Assembly: GCA_001600615.1 (NCBI GenBank)
Contig: BCKK01000001.1
Location: forward strand, 2,147,082-2,211,081
Reading direction: 5' to 3'
Origin: Dioszegia crocea
Taxonomy: Eukaryota > Basidiomycota > Tremellomycetes > Tremellales > Bulleribasidiaceae
DNA: 64,000 bases
Made by a program: the position numbers and the translations under genes. Below, piece by piece: positions 33,421-44,391 of the stretch. Each line of letters starts with the position of its first letter. Position 1 is the stretch's first letter. The notes below the pieces were generated by a model. It did not search any database. It was not told the DNA's origin and saw nothing but the letters and a program-made list of their open reading frames with translations.

Positions 33421-36400
33421 TCATGACGATCGTCCTGATACCCTCCTTCTCTCTCCGAAATTCGCCACAGCCTCCGCTTTCAGCTCCTTCTCCACTCTCC
33501 ACGCCGCTGCTGAGTTCCTACAAGAAACAATCAGCTTGTATTCACTGTACAATAACCACAGCACGACTCACCGTGCTCTGATCAATCCGATAACTGCCAG
33601 ACCCACAGCCTTGAGTGTAATCTTCCGCCGAGGTGGTTCAGGCATCGGAAACCCGAACGACGCAATGGCTTTGAGCGTTGCTTGTTCGCTGCGGTCAATC
33701 AGCAACTAGATCCTGAAATCAAGCTGGCGCTACTCACTTTAAACTCATCCCGCCCACTAGTAACAAGAGATACCTCTTTTGCAAAGCCAGTCCATTCCGG
33801 AATGTCGACTCGCGAGTGAATTTAGCTTTGAGGTATTGGATCTGCGCGGCCAGATCTCTTGTCTGGGCTTTGAACCTGGTCTTCTGGTCCGACATTGCCT
33901 GTGCTGTTCCGCTAGAATCCTGTCAGCTCCGCCTGGTGAACAGTGAACACTGAAACTTACCTTTCGCAAACGTGGTTACTTTTCCACTGGTCCAATTCTC
34001 CTCTTTCCCCCCTGACGAGCCGCAACTCCCGTTCCAAAGTTCTCATTTCTCCCTTGATAGCCTTATATTCCCGCCCCACCCGGCTCAGCTCCTGTTCCAC
34101 ACTCCGAGCCTCCTGTTCTCTCTCCTTCAGACCACCCAGCTGCCTAACTACCCCCTCGTATTCTCTCTTCAGCCCCGCATAGTCCTCCTTCTCCCCATCC
34201 TTCAAAGCCCGGCGCTCATTTATCGCCCGCAACTCGTCCGTCAATCGCCTAGCCGCAGTTTTCTGAACGTTGAGATCTCGCTCAACATCCTCGATATCAG
34301 AGAGGAACGTAGCTCGCTCCGCCATCAAGTCCGAAATCCTCTCTTCCGCACGCGTGAGCGCAGTCGTCTTCTCGCGCAGGTCGGCCGAAAGTCGATCATG
34401 TCGTTCCTTCGAATCCCGCTGAAGGGTCTTCAATCGCTCGATCTCGGCGATCCTATCGGACAGATCCGTACTCGAAACCTTGTTTGATGATTCCCTGGCG
34501 TGCCGGCGTTGTTGTTCCTCTAGCGAGGTCTGCAGCTCGGCCAGCCGTCTGGTCGTGGACGACAACTCGGCCCGGGTGGAGTGCAATTCCTTGCGAAGAG
34601 CAGCCGCCTCCGTCGACGCAGTAATAGCGTCCCGTTTGGCTTGTTCCACCTCCGAATTCGCAGCGTCGATAGCCTCATTCACGTCGTTCCGCATGTTGAT
34701 GATTTCATTCTCGAGTTGTTCCTCCGCGGCATTCTTAGCCTCGCGCATACGCTGATTGTCGGTGTGGAGGCGTTTGCGCTCGCGGACGGACTCGTCGCGC
34801 AACTCGTCCAATTGCGAATGGACTGCTGATAGTGCAGCCTGTAGCCGTTCTTCGCCTTCTTGACTAGTATTATTAGCTCAATCTCCAGCATAGGTCCTTG
34901 AAAAGGAACTAACGCATTCTCCTTCCGCTGCGCATGGACCAAAGCCAAAGACGCCTTGTTCCGATGAATCAGCGCCCTGATCTCATCCTCCAAATCCGAT
35001 ATCCTCTGCTGGGCAGCCGCAAGCTTTTCAGCAAGCTCAATCCCGCCCATTCCCGCCGCTTCAAGCCTTGCGAAGTTGTCATCGAGCTGTTGATTGACGT
35101 GATTTAGCTCCTCGTGCAAGTTCCCGATTTGCGCCCGGAAGATGGATTCGTTCGCATCGCCAATGGTAGTATTGAGCCACGACAACTGTTGAGTCAGCTG
35201 CTGCATCTACCTGTTGTTTGCCGCTCAACTGACCTCTTTGAGCGATCCAGGAGTATTTGGCATCCGCAATCCCGCGATAGCTTTATGAAGGAATGGCGTC
35301 GGTTTCCCGGCTGGAGTTGGGGTACCTGCCACTTGCCCAGCAGTGTTACCCGCGAGAAGAGGTGACGACTTGGCGGGCGAGACCCTTGCCAGTAAAGCAG
35401 CCTTCTCCTGCTCCAGAGCCCGAATCTTCGCATCCTTCGCTTCGATAGTAGTCTTTCGATGAGGAGTCGACGAGAGCTCGTGCTTCAATCGCCCAATCTC
35501 GCGATACGCCTCGTCCAATCGGTCTTCTATCGCCGCTACGAAGCTCGCTTGATCTTCAGCAGAGACGGCGGCGTCAACGTCACCACTGGTGACGGAGCGA
35601 TTTGGCGAGCGGTTGCTGATACTTTGACGAAGCGGCTGTGATGCCAAATCCGCGACTTCCAACCGGCCCTGCAATGCCTCCATCTCCGCCTCTCTGTCCT
35701 CGACTACAGCATTGAGGTGCTCGACGTCAGCCGCCAGACCATCGGCCTCCTCTGCTCTGTCCAGCGCCCCCTCTAACTCATGCTGCAGACGGACAAGCTC
35801 TTCCCTAAGCTCTCGCACTTCTTCACCATCCTGACTTTGCCCCTCGTTCGCCTGCTTCAGCTGCGTCTCAGTCCGCTCAAGATGTCGCCTCTCGACTTCC
35901 TCTCTGGCGGTCTCAAGATCCGCCTTGACCCGCTCCAGCTCGATCCCCACAGCCTGAACCTGCTTCCCCAGCTCCATCTCCCTCCCACCGGCAGAAGTCG
36001 AATCTGCAATCCTCTCCAATCGGTCCTTTTCCCCTCGCAACCTCTCCACCTCCTTCCGGGCAGTCGCCAATTCCGCCTCTAACGCCCGAACCTGCTCTTC
36101 GAACCCGGAGCAGATCTCTCCAAATCGTTTGGCGTGTTGCTCCGTCTTGGTTGCAAAGTCCGAATGCAGGGTTTGTCGGGTCCGTTCCGCCTCTTCCAGC
36201 TGATCTTGGAGATCTTGGATCTGGGCATTGTCGCCCCCTCCTCCATCCCGTCTCAACGTCTCCACCTCATCTTCCAGCTCGACGATCTGTGCGTCCTTCT
36301 CATTCAAGATCTCTTCGAGCCCTTCCAGCTTCTCTGCCAGTTCCTGGATAATCTCGGCATTCTGCTCGGATGTCATCCCGACCGACGACGCCCTGCCTGA

Positions 36401-38534
36401 TGCCTGCCCAGAGGCATCTCCAGCGAAACTGACACCACCACTCTGGCGCGAGACATTGGCCATGACGTCAACCTCCTCGACTTGCACGCCCGCCTCTTCC
36501 AACAACCGCATCAATCTCCCAACTTCATCCCGCCACCCTTCTGCTTCCCGTGCGAGTTCGGAATTGGTCTCGAGTAACTGCTTGTTCATCGCATTGAGAT
36601 GTTTGTGAATCTTGACACCGTCGGCGCGGTGGTTATCCATCCCTCGTAGAGATCCGCCTCCGGGGGTAGAGGTATCGGCATTGTGGGTGGGCAGGAGGAT
36701 AGTTGGGAATGATATATTGGCGCGGGAGGAACGGGGTTGGGCTGTCCCACGTCGATCAGTTGTGAGATCTGCCGACGAGGCGACAGAAACGAAAGAGTCG
36801 TTGGGTGGGGCAGACGCTGAGCGGTCGAAGTCGAGCTGGGAGTGGGAGCCGGGGGTGGATCCTCCATTCAGGCGAATAGAGGGGAAGGGGGCGGGAGATC
36901 CCTCCTCTAGTATAGAGTCGGAGCGAGGACTGGCGGACATGCGGCGCAAGGGATGTGGAGTGCCCCTTGTCGTTCGCCTGTCTCGCGCTGGTACGCCAGA
37001 TGCGCTCAGAACGGCAAGTACGTGATTTTTACGCCGCTCAGCATCGTCGAGCGGGGCCCGAGGGGTCGAGAAATCGCTTGTCTTGGACATCATGCCAATA
37101 GGAGATGGAGTGAAGGGCATGGCAAGTGGGGTAGGCTGAGGCTGGTACTGCTCCGTCATGTCCCGTAGGGCATTGATGGGAGTTTGACCTTGGTAGATCA
37201 ACGAGTCATGATAGTCGCTACGGCTCACGGCGGGATCACGAGCCATACCGGGTGTGGACATCTGGCTGAAGGGGGTCGAAGATGCGTTGGCGCGGTAGGC
37301 AGGTTTGTAAGGAGAGGCATGCCTGACAGGTGCGGGAGTGTTGTCGTGTGATGCGGCAGAGGATGATGCGGAGGAAGTTTCCACTTGGTAGTCGTATGTA
37401 GGATTCTCGGGGAGATCGGACGGTAGCTCTTCTTCCACCGCTGCGTATTGACCCAGCCTTGACGAGTCCCGAGAGGCAATAGCCACGCGCCGGCTGGGGC
37501 CTTCCGGTGTCGATGCAGCTTCGCTCGCGTCTGTGGCAGAAACTTCGCTGCGGGTTAGGCTGGGTACGCGGTCTGACACAGGTGCTGGTGGGTCGGATGT
37601 CCCCGGCGAGTCAGTACGGCCGGACGATGGTGGGGAGGTGGAGCTTCCGTGAGGCGAGCCTGGCTGCTCGTTGTCGTGAATGTAGCTCTGCGCGAGATGG
37701 GAACGTCGTCCAGGACGCTGAAGTATAACGTGGCTGTTGTACAGACGCTGAGTGAGGGGAGTTTCGGCTCGAGCGCTGTCATCCTGAAGCGTCAGTCGAT
37801 GTGTCCATGTGAGAGTAGGCTGAAGACGTACGTATGAGTCATCACGCAGCGGCACAGACTTCTCCGAGCCAAGGCCTCCATTTCCAGGCAAACCAGGTGA
37901 AGCAGCATCAATCCCTTCAACCGAGAAACTCCCGCTCATTTCCCCTGGTGTATGCCATTTCTCTCTCCCAGAGTTGTTTCCTCCTAGGTCATCTGTATCG
38001 CTCCGCTTTCTCGAATGGCCCAGAGTGTATATTTGGGTATGGCGAGCCGTCGAGCGCGTGTCATCACTGACAAAGCGGCGCGAGCGGGAGTAGGCCGAAT
38101 GAGGCGTGGAAGTGGCTGCACGGTTGGGGATGTAGGGCGATTCGGTGGTGGTGGGAGATGTTCGATTTGGAGGGAAGGGTGAGCCGGTGGTGGATGAGGT
38201 CATATTAGGGGATGTTGAAGTTGATGGCGCTTCAGTGGCTGCCGAAGGGGCAAAAGCCCGCCTGTTTGGGTGAGGAGTTGCAATGTCCTATATAGTCAGC
38301 TACCCTTCGAAGCGTTCTCCGCCAGTACACCGCGAGATGGCAGCTCACATCCTCAGACGGCGGCTCGTACGCCTTATACTCCTCGGGATCTGCACTGCTC
38401 CGAGTCGTATCCATCCCACTGTCATAGTCGAAGTTTGGCTGAATACTAGGCAACGAGGGTAGTTCTGCCTCTTGCAGCTCGAGTCGCTTGATGTTATCGA
38501 GCACCCTGTTGGGCGAGGCGAATGCGAAGGCCAT
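33421..38534 (-). CDS. PACT-domain coiled-coil protein of the spindle pole / microtubule organising centre (Pcp1/ApsB-like)
   Basis: About 1,600 residues. ATG 38534 (MAFAFASPNRVLDNIKRLEL) opens a Ser/Pro-rich N-terminal third. Next is a GTPHPLRRMS motif region and coiled coil (NEKDAQIVELEDEVETLRRD). A conserved fungal segment follows (GSLKEVSWLNTTIGDANESI, then NFARLEAAGMGGIELAEKLA), then about 400 residues of coiled coil. The end is a PACT-type domain: AQIQYLKAKFTRESTFRNGL, then ALQKRYLLLLVGGMSL. PACT domains dock proteins at spindle poles or centrosomes, and this fungal family anchors gamma-tubulin complexes, so the same role is inferred. The last intron removes about 50 nt before the true stop at 33421-33423. 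A 48-nt stop-free 3n intron lies near 37783-37830. It shares a 470-nt divergent promoter with FZO1. Confidence 0.82.
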
Positions 38535-39004
38535 CCTGCTCTAGCTGTAGATGAGACGATAGATGTAGTAGGTGGCGAGTATCACCTTTGACTTTGGCTG
38601 AAGGTTGTGCGTAAACAAACCACTCGCGTCGATATTTAAACGGTCACCCCGATATGAAGTTTTATTATAACGCGTAAATCTCCCATTGGTACGGGCAGCA
38701 AGTTTACTTTTCATGCTCGGCGTTATAAAATCGACCCAGATCTTTACGGCGTTATCTTTGGCTCCAAAGATGCGACTTCGGAAGCAGAATCATGGGGCGG
38801 CGGGTGCCGCCTGGCCGTCGGGCTACGGGAGCAAAGCCACGCCTCGACCCGCCACCTCTTGCGTCGAGCTCCGAGACTGACCTCTGACGACGATATCTAT
38901 ATCTAACATACCTATACAACCCATCTACACCCTACTACAGCAATCAGCTCACACAGAGCACACTCAATATCACTACATCGCCAGAAAATCGGCTTCCTTT
39001 CAAT
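38535..39004. promoter_or_regulatory. Divergent promoter, PACT protein / FZO1
   Basis: 470 nt between outward starts. An ACGCGT (MCB-like) box at 38670-38675 sits in an AT-rich patch, 136 nt upstream of the PACT start. MCB boxes drive G1/S transcription in yeasts; that role here is inferred. AT-rich TTATAAAA at about 38722-38730 is on the FZO1 side. Confidence 0.5.
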
Positions 39005-41778
39005 ATGCAACCCTACCACCCGACACCCCAGCGGGAGGTTTACTCGCCACAACCCACCACACCCGGATCGCCGATGTATCAGAAAGAGTCTCAGTTCTCG
39101 GTCGATCATGCCGCACGAGAGGCGAGGGAAGCGGCCGATGGTGTGTTGAAGGAGTACGAGGAGCACCAGGCGAGGTAGGTCGGCCAGCACCTTCAGATCG
39201 GGATAAGGGTTGCGTCAGAAACTTACAATCGTAGATTGGTCAACGGGCTCGAAGCGTCCAAATACCTCCTTGGTGATTTGAAAAACTTCAACAGTCGGGA
39301 CTACACCATCAGGTATCCTTCTCTGGCGAATGAGGGTTCGGAAACATCACGTATGTCTTTTCATCGCTTCAGCCGCAAACCCAATCTGACGAGACAGTTC
39401 CGCAAAGACCCGGAATGGCCCGACGAACACTTACCTTCGCCGATGAGCCCGCCGCCGCTCACAACGTCGTGCTCAACTCCACACCTACCACTCGGCGCAC
39501 GCTGAAGCGATCCCTGACACTGGCCCCCGCCGCCGCCGGTCCATCCTCCGATGTGACTGCCGAACCTTCATCCCTCCCCTCTACCTCCGCTCGACCAAAC
39601 ACCCAAACCCAAACCCCCGATGACTTCTCTATCCTTCGTCTGGACCTGAATATGGGTGCAGCTCGACAGGCCAAGGGCCTCATTTCACGCCTTGAGAAGT
39701 CGTCAATCTCGTCATTGCTTGACAATCGGATCGCCGCGTCGCTTGACCACCTCACACTCCTTCAGAAAAGGGTTGAAGATCCTCATTCGAGGGTGTTGAT
39801 CACTGGTGATCTAAATGCGGGTAAATCAACCCTCATCAATGCCCTTCTCCGCCGACGCGAAGTCATGCCTACCGATCAGCAACCCCTAACCACCCGATTC
39901 GTCGAGGTGGTGAGCGCGAAGGAGAATGAGGGAAGGGAGGAAATCCACATTCTGGATGGAGAGGGAAAGTACGACCCTACGAACCAATCCACCTACTCTG
40001 TCGAATCCATAGACAACCTCGAAGCACTCGCGACGGATATGGACTCTGACGCGTCCGCACCTCCCATGCGCGTCTTTGTCAATGAAGCCCGACTCGACCT
40101 AGCCAACCCCTCTATCCTACACAACGGTGTCGTCGACATCTCCCTCATTGACGCTCCCGGATTGAATCGCGATTCAATCAAGACCACTGCCAATTTCGCC
40201 CGTCAGGAAGAAATTGACGTGGTGGTCTTTGTCGTTTCGGCAGCGAACCACTTTACCCTATCTGCCAAAGAGTTCATTTGGCAGGCAGGCCACGAGAAGG
40301 CTCACCTCTTCATTGTTGTCAACCGGTTTGATCAGATCCGGGACAAGCAGCGATGTCGTCGGGCTGTGCTTGAGCAAATCAAACAGCTCAGTCCGGACAC
40401 GTACGAGGACGCGGCGGATCTCGTCCACTTTGTCGATTCTGCCAAAGTCGCGCTGGGCTGCTCGGAGGAGGATCCATCCGGTGACGACTTGGACGAGGCG
40501 TTCCGTCATCTTGAGCACTCCCTTCGGTCATTCGTCCTCGTAAACCGATCGAAATCCAAACTCGGACCTGCGCAGAACTACGTCACCCACCTGCTTGCGG
40601 ACGTCGAGTTGCTAGCGTCTGCCAATTCGCTAGTTGCAACGCAGGAGCGCGAGGCGGCCAAGGCAGAGCTTGACCGTGTCAAGCCGGTGCTAGAACAGAT
40701 GAAGAAGGGCAAGGAGGGACTGGAGGAGAGTCTCGTACATGAGGAAGAGGCAGCGACGGATCTGGCTTCATCACGAACCAAGATGGCCATGGTTAGGGGA
40801 TTGGAGAGGGTGGGACAGGGAGAGTTGGCCGCTCCGGCCCCCGGACTGGAGTTGCCAAATTACCCCGGTCTCCTAGGCGTATGGGACTACGCCAAGGAAG
40901 TCAAGCGCGTCCTTCTTGCGTCTGTAGACTTTGTCGCCAGTCTAGCAGAGAAGGACGCTCGGACCATCACGTCGGACGGTGTATCCCGAGTGGTCGAGTT
41001 GGGCGATAAACATCTGCCGGAGGATGTCGAGCGGTCCAAACGCGTCTTCAACCCCGCCGCAATGTTTACCGCTCGAGCACCTTCCAAACTCGCACCCCGG
41101 TCATCGGGCATCAACACCGTTGGTCTGGGTCTTGCATCCCGATCACAATTGGTTGAAGTGTCACTCTCGGACATCTTTGATGTCTCCCATCACATCTCCC
41201 TCGCTCGCTCCTCCCTACCCTCATCTTCCAACCCATCATCCAGCCAAGCTCTCGTTCCGGCCTTCGGCGCCGAGGTTGGCGGATTGGGCCTGGCGTCACT
41301 TGCCGTGGGTGCACTTACGATGTCTGGTAAGATTGTCGGTATCCGATCATTCATCGATGGTGCTTTGGGCCTATCAGACCTCATTGCACACCCCATGACT
41401 CGTAAATGGGCAGGACCCGTTGTGGGTGTGTGCGCCCTAGGCGCAGTGGGGTATGTGGTATATGACCTACCCCAATCTATCCCCCGGAATGTCGGTCGGC
41501 ATATCCAGGCCAGCCTGCTGTTGGCCGGCGCGGAAGGCGAGGAGGAAACGGCCTATGCCGATGCGCAGGCACAGCGGGTCGGCAGGGAGGTGCGGAAAGT
41601 CATGCGCCTTGCATCGTGGGATCTGCGCGAGCGGTTCCGTGGTGCTGTAGAGGCTAGGGGAGAGGTCGTTAGGCAGAGCGAGGCCGTAGCGCTTAAGGCT
41701 GCCAAGGCGGAGAAGTTCTTTGAGGGCGTGGAGAAGAGGGTAGAGGAGATCAGGGAGCAGATTGCTATTAAGGTTTAG
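39005..41778 (+). CDS. FZO1: Mitofusin FZO1, outer mitochondrial membrane fusion GTPase
   Basis: 888 residues in three exons (39005-39174, 39235-39350, 39398-41778). The exon 2-3 join gives GSETSLPQRPGMARRTL. The dynamin-like GTPase starts near residue 230: P-loop ITGDLNAGKSTLINALL, switch I TDQQPLTTRFVEV, G3 SLIDAPGLN, G4 VVNRFDQ. Helical bundles follow (EREAAKAELDRVKPVLEQM), then hydrophobic segments (GLGLASLAVGALTMSG and KWAGPVVGVCALGAVGYVVY) that anchor it in the mitochondrial outer membrane. A coiled-coil C-terminus ends in EKRVEEIREQIAIKV. The protein drives outer-membrane fusion. Few introns compared with its neighbours. Confidence 0.95.
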
Positions 41779-42107
41779 CTGGGGCGGATTAATTATGAGT
41801 GTGATGTTTTGATTATGCGGCGAGGGACCGGGCGGACGAGGGAATGAAGTAGGGGAATATGTAGCTCGATCTGTACCACTCTTGTGTTTTATTATATATA
41901 CTACTTTGCGCGACGTTACATGTCGAACAGGCGGCCCTGGCCATCCCAAGGTTCCCGATCATGAGATTTTGGGGAATGTCAATATCCAGTAACATCGAGG
42001 CTTGGTCATTGTCCCGCATAACATTTCACAACAGATTATACATGGCACATCCTCCAAACATCCACTCTCTGCCTCATAACTAGACGTAGACGCGGCAGTC
42101 TACACGA
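41779..42107. other. Convergent 3' region of FZO1 and RBG1
   Basis: 329 nt between two stop codons. AT-rich patch (TTTTATTATATATACTAC) at about 41886-41903 suits polyadenylation. No gene is seen. Confidence 0.5.
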
Positions 42108-44067
42108 TCACTTCGTAAAGATGGACACGCTGTACATCAGCTCTACACACAAATATCAACTCACACATCCTCATCCTGTACCAAATGCGTCAAACCGACT
42201 TTCTGTGGCTGCGGGTTGAATTTGCTAGATTTACCCCATACAAGCGCATATCTCCCAGTGTCAGCTCGTGGCACTACTCCGAGAAGTCCGCATTTAGCTC
42301 ACTTGAAGTGTGATGCTAGACTTCGATGGATACCATGACAGACAGTCTCGATACTTGCGCCTTGGCGTAGACAGATCGGATCGCTTAGATCAGGCTGGTC
42401 TCCTCGTTTTTTGGTGTACACCCTGTGTGGGTCAGCTATGGCCCATGACACGAAATCGCTTCAAACTCTGAGATACACATACTTGACAAGTCCCAGTTCC
42501 TGATTTTGTAAGCTTGGCTTGAAACGAGTTTTTGTTTCGGTGAGCTCACCATCCAGATTGCTTCCAATAACCAATCCAGCCCTAATCCTAGCTCGCAACT
42601 AATCATGACTGTCCTTCCGTCCCCTTCTCGCGCCATGCTATCTAGCGTTTCCATAGATACTCCGTCGATCTTGTTGATGACTGTCAAGGCGGGGATATAC
42701 TGGCGAGTACCTTGACTATAAGCTTCGGACGGTATTGCACCGATCGAGATGACATACCCAACACAACATCGATAAATTCATCTACCGTGACCTGAGGTGT
42801 CAGCTAGAAGGATGGTCCTCGGCCAGAATAGCTTACATCTTCCCGAATAAGCACATCGCAATTATGTACTGCCACCGTCAGCCTTTGTTACAAACTTCTC
42901 GACGATCTGCTCACTTCTGTAAGTCTGCAGAATACTCCGTATCGTCCTCTCGTCCGTCTTGGTCATCTTTACAGTCGCATTGATGGTAATCTACCTTCAT
43001 CAGCTCCTCCTCGCTTCTAACCTAACAACGAGCGTGGCAACTGACCCCTCCGGCAGTCTTTTGCTTAAAGACCACATCTGGCGGTCGGGCATTCAGTCTG
43101 ATTCCCACTGCATCCAGTTCAATCTCTAGCATCTTCTTCTGCTCCGCTGATTTTGTGGCGTCGACTGTCCAATCAGCTCACTGTCAAGGGTCAAAGCTTA
43201 CTCATAAGGATGATGACGTCTGCTGTTTTGGCGACGGAGACGACTTGACGTCCACGTCCACGACCTGATCAGTGAGCTTCTTGTTCGGATCGCCAAACCG
43301 CTCGAAACAACTCACCCTTCGCGGCATCCTGCACGATACCCGGTAAATCAAGAAGCTGTATTCTTGCGCCTTCGTACTCCAGCACACCAGGAATAGCCTG
43401 TAATCTATCAGCGAACATAGCCAGTATGTGGCACATCCGAACTCACCGTCAACGTCGTGAATTCGTAAGCGCCAACTGACGATTCCGTCTTGGTGACTTT
43501 GGAAAGCAGCGTAGATTTCCCGACTGAGGGGAAGCCGATCAGACACACCCGAGCGTCTACCTATCAGTGACGTTCTGCTGTGCTGTCACTGTGGAGTAAG
43601 ATTTACCTCCTGATTTCAATACTTCAAATCCTTCACCCTTTGCCCCTTTCTTCTCAGGCTCGAGCAGCTGAGCTCTATATTTGGCGACTGACACTGTCAG
43701 CTTTCTGTAAAGCCTAGACGACGGCAATCTTCCAGGGCGATCAGCTCACGTTTGGCCTGGGTCCATCAGCATTATACTCAACCAAGAGCGGAAAGTAATG
43801 ATCAGCTCACCTTCAGTTGTCCCAAGTGATACTCTGTTGCCTTACTATCGGTCTGTCAGCACTTTCCCATAAGTACCACTTTGCGGTCAGATTGGAAAGC
43901 AAAACCAACTTCTTTTGCGCTACAATGGTCAGCATCACTTCGAAAGAACTATCTGCGAAGCCGACTTACTCTTGGACATCTCATCTAAATCGTCGTCAGC
44001 TTTTGACCTGTATAAATTCGAGCGAGTGCTCACCCTTGATGGCCTCTATCTTGTCTAGGACACCCAT
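42108..44067 (-). CDS. RBG1: Developmentally regulated GTP-binding protein DRG1 (Rbg1)
   Basis: OBG-type translational GTPase that works with ribosomes and a DFRP partner. ATG 44067 gives [11 protein letters not shown]. The 5' end is split into tiny exons: 34 nt (44034-44067), 15 nt (43970-43984), 10 nt (43910-43919), 34 nt and 7 nt (43750-43756). Spliced together they give the family sequence [17 protein letters not shown] then [20 protein letters not shown]. The GTPase has G1 [14 protein letters not shown]2-region YEFTTLT, G3 QLLDLPGIV, the GRGRGRQV signature and G4 VINKIDG. The C-terminal TGS domain ends [18 protein letters not shown] and SIFTK. All motifs are intact. It is divergent from the unknown gene at 44392. 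Confidence 0.95.
43750..43756 (-). other. RBG1: 7-nt microexon of RBG1
   Basis: The minus-strand exon encodes the A-K and first base of the L codon in LKAKLAKY. It is bounded by AG on one side and GTGAGC on the other. Without it the conserved DRG helix loses its frame. Confidence 0.75.
43910..43919 (-). other. RBG1: 10-nt microexon of RBG1
   Basis: Minus-strand exon between an AG at 43920-43921 and a GT at 43908-43909. It completes TQKN of the conserved DRG N-terminus. The downstream donor GTTGGT is less canonical than the GTAAGT/GTGAGT used elsewhere. Confidence 0.75.
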
Positions 44068-44391
44068 TTTGGTTGGAGTCACTGGTTGGGGTAAGCGGTA
44101 CTGGCTCTAGGTGGTATATTGGTAGCTATAGGCAGCGCAAAGGTCAAAGCCAAAAGGTGGAGGTGGTATCAAGGCCCAAGATTACCACGTCACGTCTACG
44201 CGTCCGTGCCTGAACGCGGCCTGTTCTTACGTCACGGCTATCTCTCCAAAGTTTAATCTAGCTGTGCCTGAGTTTTATCTTCTCCCCCACCAAAGTGCCC
44301 ATTCCGCCCATTCTTATAAAAAGGATGTCTCACTGCCTCTCATCATCCACTTGATCACCCCTATCTATCCCCCNCCCCAAGCTCAATCAAT
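44068..44391. promoter_or_regulatory. Divergent promoter, RBG1 / unknown gene
   Basis: 324 nt between outward starts. One ambiguous base lies at about 44374. A TATA-like box faces the plus-strand gene (listed separately). Confidence 0.5.
44315..44320 (+). promoter_or_regulatory. TATA-like box of the 44392 gene
   Basis: TATAAA within TTCTTATAAAAAGG, 72-77 nt before ATG 44392. It is the clearest TATA box in the window, in a window where most promoters lack one. Confidence 0.55.

Noticed and set aside
34000..36400. Long plus-strand open frames antisense to the PACT protein
   Set aside because: Leu/Ser/Pro-rich shadow frames of coiled-coil codons, with no motifs or introns.
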